From: Flavobacteriales bacterium
GTDB taxonomy: Bacteria; Bacteroidota; Bacteroidia; Flavobacteriales; TMED113
DNA: 16,628 bases
Reading direction: 5' to 3'
NCBI GenBank assembly: GCA_002696965.1
Contig: NZUB01000006.1
Span: 1-16,628, forward strand
A model generated the notes under the pieces. The model had not been told where the DNA came from, ran no database searches, and worked only from the letters and a program-made list of their open reading frames with translations. Shown piece after piece: positions 14,022-16,628 of this stretch; within the stretch, counting starts at the first letter, position 1; each line of letters starts with the position of its first letter. A program made the translations under genes and the position numbers.

Positions 14022-14900
14022 ATGTATAGTATTGATCAATTTTCAAAAATTACAAATATTAATAAGTTAGTTCTAAGAACCTGGGAGAATAGATACGGAC
14101 TATTTAAAGCGTCCAGAACAAGCACCAATATTCGTGTATATTCTGATGATTTATTAATACAAGCTTTAAATATAAAAACCCTAAATGAAAATGGTTATAA
14201 AATATCTTTTTTAGCCAAAAAAAAACATTCTGAATTAAATGAATTATTAGAGGAAAAAGTAGCTAATAAAAACATTAATAAATCAGCCGATTATTACGTT
14301 AACAAATTTCTTGAAGCTGCCGTGAATTATGACACAGTATTATTTGAAAAAACATATAAAAATGGAGTAGAAAAATTTGGAGTAATTGATTTTTATCAGA
14401 ATGTAATTTTATTAACATTTTCAAAAATTGGCCTATTTTGGCTTACTAATCGTATTAACCCAGGACAAGAACACTTTCTATCTGAATTAATGAAACAAAA
14501 AATTCTTTCTGCTATTGACAAAAAGAATCCAGTAATTACACAATCTAAAAACTGGCTCTTATTTTTACCCCCAAGTGAATATCATGAAATTGGCCTCATA
14601 TTTGCCAAACTTCTACTAATTCAAAATGGTTATGAAGTTATTTATCTTGGTGCTAATGTGCCTTTAAAATCTTTAGATCATATTGCACAAAAAAAATCTA
14701 TTGATAATATTTTGTTCTTTTCTATATCAAATTTTTCTAAAGAGAATATTATAAATAGTATAGAATACATACATTCTAGATTTAAAAAATCTAAGAAATT
14801 TTTAGTGAGTGATTTACATCTAGAACCAAAGATAATGAAAAAAGCAAAAACGAATATTATTTCAAATATCAATCAATTCTTAAACATAATTCAAAAATAA
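14022..14900 (+). CDS. MerR-family regulator with CarH/LitR-type cobalamin-binding domain
   Basis: The 292-residue protein starts with a MerR winged helix (YSIDQFSKITNINKLVLRTW, then RTSTNIRVYSDD, residues 2-43). A helical B12-binding-2 domain follows (about 88-168), then a Rossmann-like B12-binding domain (about 176-290). The Wx9EH motif of CarH is present (Trp140, Glu150, His151), and so is the ExHxxG cobalamin motif (Glu186, His188, Gly191), followed by VIYLGANVP. His188 should be the lower cobalt ligand. Leu141 occupies the position of the His that makes the bis-His photoproduct in Thermus CarH. Family members repress light-induced genes in the dark with adenosylcobalamin bound. Here it is divergent from the photolyase operon, its likely target (inference). 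ATG 14022 is used; an ATG at 14018 is out of frame and stops after three codons. Confidence 0.9.
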   Translation: MYSIDQFSKITNINKLVLRTWENRYGLFKASRTSTNIRVYSDDLLIQALNIKTLNENGYKISFLAKKKHSELNELLEEKVANKNINKSADYYVNKFLEAAVNYDTVLFEKTYKNGVEKFGVIDFYQNVILLTFSKIGLFWLTNRINPGQEHFLSELMKQKILSAIDKKNPVITQSKNWLLFLPPSEYHEIGLIFAKLLLIQNGYEVIYLGANVPLKSLDHIAQKKSIDNILFFSISNFSKENIINSIEYIHSRFKKSKKFLVSDLHLEPKIMKKAKTNIISNINQFLNIIQK

Positions 14901-14919
14901 AATTGTCAAAGCAATTTTT
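14899..14919 (+). terminator. weak terminator after the MerR/B12 gene
   Basis: AAAATTG (14899-14905) and CAATTTT (14912-14918) form a 7-bp stem with loop TCAAAG, followed by one more T and then A residues. The stem is AT-rich with a short U-run, so it is probably inefficient. Confidence 0.4.
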
Positions 14920-14948
14920 AAAAAAAAATTACTAGTAAATTAAACTAC

Positions 14949-14956
14949 TATATTTG
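14949..14956 (+). promoter_or_regulatory. -7 promoter element, nearly leaderless start of the membrane-protein gene
   Basis: TATATTTG is a perfect match to TAnnTTTG and ends four bases before ATG 14961 (TATATTTGTATTATG). The geometry equals that at 9578-9592, suggesting a transcript starting at or just before the ATG. Confidence 0.55.
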
Positions 14957-14960
14957 TATT

Positions 14961-16223
14961 ATGTCACAGCAAAATCAAGAGCATAAAATACCTTCATGGC
15001 TACAAAGAATTCAAGAAAACTCGTCTGAATTAGAACTATTAATATCAGGGGGAGCTATTTATGGTTTACTACAAGCATCCGATAGTATTTATCAATATAT
15101 CTCTAAATATCTGCTCTTAACCTCTAAATTTGGTGATTTATTTGGATACATTTTTATGTTCCAAATTGTTATTTCTATGTTATTACTTGGTTTTATATCC
15201 CATTTAATTGTAAGAGCATACTGGTTAGCATTAGTATGCCTAAATTATGTTTACCCTGAAGGAATTAAGTTTGATAACATCAAACTACAAAAACCTTATT
15301 TCATAAAAAATAACACACGAAATGATTTATATAATGAAATAGTTAAAGCAGATAAAATTTGTGGATTAATTTTATATACAAGTATAACTGCCTGTATATT
15401 ATTTGCAGGGATAATCATTTATATGATGATAGTGTCTGCTTTAGATGTGTACTTTTTAAATGATTTATTTGACACAAAAATATTTTTTGACATATTTGGT
15501 TACTCATTAGTACTTTATATTCTTGACCTTATTTTATCAGGCCTATTTAGAAAGATTCCATATTTTTCATACATCACATATCCCTTTTTTAAAATCTTAG
15601 ATTTTTTAACATTGCGTTTTATTGTAAAAAAAAGCCTTTGGAAATTAAGTTCAAATTCAAATATTATAAAACGAACATTATTAGTTTCAATTTTTGTTAG
15701 TGCCTCTATTTTTTATACTGTAGAACAAAATGGTGCCATATTTGATGAAAGAGATAATATTTGGGTTGATTATGAACAATATGAAAGAGACATCGCGAGT
15801 TATAGAGATGGAGATTTTTCATATTCAGGTGTTAGTTGGCCTTCAAAATATACAATTCAAAGTAAATTAATTTCTGATAACTTTATTCGCTTACAGATTA
15901 TTTATTCTTATCACGAACATGAATACTTACAAAAAAATGATTGCGAAATAAATAAATTATATAACATAAAAATTAATAATACAATTATTGAAACTACAAA
16001 TTGGTCAAGATTTAAAAAAAATAATCATTCATCAGGAATAGAATTTATCATACCTATTGATTCATATTCTAAAGGTCATCATATGCTATCTATTTATGAT
16101 GAGTCAAATTTCACAAGAGTAGAAACAACAAATGACCAAGGTAAAACTGAATATATAGAACAAAATGGAAAAGAAATACTAATACCTTTTTGGTACGATA
16201 AATTAGCTGCTAATAAAAAATAA
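14961..16223 (+). CDS. integral membrane protein of unknown function
   Basis: I do not recognise a named family. The 420-residue protein has a short charged N-terminus (MSQQNQEHKIPSWLQRIQEN). About five hydrophobic segments follow: one near 24-40 (ELELLISGGAIYGLLQ), one at 60-95, one at 134-166, one at 175-197 and one at 238-255. The C-terminal 160 or so residues are soluble, with two Tyr/Asp-rich stretches (WVDYEQYERDIASYRDGDF) and beta-like segments (FIRLQIIYSYHEHEYL, GHHMLSIYDE) ending IPFWYDKLAANKK. The charge pattern around the last helix does not settle which side the tail faces; I would guess periplasmic. The next gene starts two bases after the stop, so the two are probably co-transcribed. 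Confidence 0.75.
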   Translation: MSQQNQEHKIPSWLQRIQENSSELELLISGGAIYGLLQASDSIYQYISKYLLLTSKFGDLFGYIFMFQIVISMLLLGFISHLIVRAYWLALVCLNYVYPEGIKFDNIKLQKPYFIKNNTRNDLYNEIVKADKICGLILYTSITACILFAGIIIYMMIVSALDVYFLNDLFDTKIFFDIFGYSLVLYILDLILSGLFRKIPYFSYITYPFFKILDFLTLRFIVKKSLWKLSSNSNIIKRTLLVSIFVSASIFYTVEQNGAIFDERDNIWVDYEQYERDIASYRDGDFSYSGVSWPSKYTIQSKLISDNFIRLQIIYSYHEHEYLQKNDCEINKLYNIKINNTIIETTNWSRFKKNNHSSGIEFIIPIDSYSKGHHMLSIYDESNFTRVETTNDQGKTEYIEQNGKEILIPFWYDKLAANKK

Positions 16224-16225
16224 TA

Positions 16226-16628
16226 ATGAAAAAACTACTAACACTAATATTAATTACACCATATATCATACTATCTCAGAATGTTACAACTGAAATATTA
16301 ATTCATAATAATATAGAAAGATCCTATATATTATATATACCCGCCAATTATGATGGTGTTAATTCAGTTCCGCTAGTATTAAATTTACATGGTTATAGTA
16401 GTAATGCGGGGCAACAAATGATATATAGTAATTTTCATGCTATTGCTGACAATGAAGGTTTTATTTTAATTCATCCAGAGGGAACTATGAACGATCTTGG
16501 TTTTCAATTTTGGAATACTGGTGACATCAGTAGTGTTGACGATGTTGGATTCTTAAGTGCCTTAATTGACACAATAGCATTTGAGTATAATATTAATACA
16601 AGTAGAGTATATAGCATGGGAATGTCTA
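16226..16628 (+). CDS. secreted PHB-depolymerase/feruloyl-esterase-type alpha/beta hydrolase (3' end outside window)
   Basis: The gene starts at ATG 16226, two bases after the membrane-protein stop, and runs off the right edge after 134 codons. A signal peptide (MKKLLTLILITPYIILSQN) is followed by RSYILYIPANYDGVNSVPLVLNLHGYSSNAG, where HGYS-type residues form the oxyanion region. Then comes FHAIADNEGFILIHPEGT, FWNTGDISSVDDVGFL and SRVYSMGMS, where the final Gly-Met-Ser begins the nucleophile elbow GxSxG. This is the pattern of the LpqC/PHB depolymerase esterase family, which hydrolyses polyester or feruloyl ester substrates outside the cytoplasm. The Asp and His of the triad, and any C-terminal T9SS domain, lie beyond the window. 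The substrate cannot be stated. Confidence 0.88.
   Translation, partial: MKKLLTLILITPYIILSQNVTTEILIHNNIERSYILYIPANYDGVNSVPLVLNLHGYSSNAGQQMIYSNFHAIADNEGFILIHPEGTMNDLGFQFWNTGDISSVDDVGFLSALIDTIAFEYNINTSRVYSMGMS

Overview
The window is a strongly AT-rich piece of a Bacteroidota chromosome, most likely a marine flavobacterium. The evidence is a type IX secretion (T9SS) C-terminal sorting domain, TAnnTTTG-type -7 promoter elements, no clear Shine-Dalgarno sequences, NYNPNA-type Cys repeats in secreted proteins, and a MerR regulator of the kind common in Flavobacteriia. No rRNA, tRNA, CRISPR or insertion sequence was seen. It holds about 20 genes and no gene-free stretch longer than about 230 bases.

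Left part (1-3520): the 3' end of a Kdo transferase gene (waaA), then a large secreted trypsin-like protease with four Cys repeats and a T9SS sorting domain. A terminator hairpin separates the protease from a convergent miaE-type tRNA hydroxylase gene.

Middle left (3642-9069): a tight same-strand run of seven genes. These are two paralogous lipoproteins carrying the same Cys repeat as the protease, a membrane-anchored SRPBCC-like protein, a secreted endonuclease/exonuclease/phosphatase-fold enzyme, a YigZ/IMPACT protein, a small DUF3817-like membrane protein and a secreted beta-propeller. The nuclease-like enzyme and the propeller end in similar short C-terminal tails. A DoxX-like gene converges on the run, and a DksA-like zinc-finger gene follows.

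Middle right (9920-14900), the most interesting region: a compact leftward operon of seven genes with overlapping or nearly touching ends, divergent from a MerR regulator with a CarH/LitR-type cobalamin-binding half. In transcription order the operon encodes a WXXGXW-repeat secreted protein, a flavin-reductase-like protein, an SRPBCC protein, a secreted glutathione peroxidase, an unknown 140-residue protein, a second short flavin-reductase-like protein, and a photolyase/cryptochrome-type FAD protein. The FAD domain of this last protein comes first and an alpha/beta-like segment follows it, the reverse of the normal order. By analogy with CarH/LitR clusters I infer a light- or cobalamin-controlled photo-oxidative stress and flavin-photochemistry operon. 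The intergenic region holds a -7-like element for each direction, three TGTATA-like repeats about 20 bases apart, and a terminator-like hairpin inside the predicted operon leader. The first operon gene has an 11-A tract that puts its only good ATG out of frame by one base.

Right end (14961-16628): an unrecognised integral membrane protein, predicted to be read from a nearly leaderless transcript, then the start of a secreted PHB-depolymerase/feruloyl-esterase-type alpha/beta hydrolase cut by the window edge.
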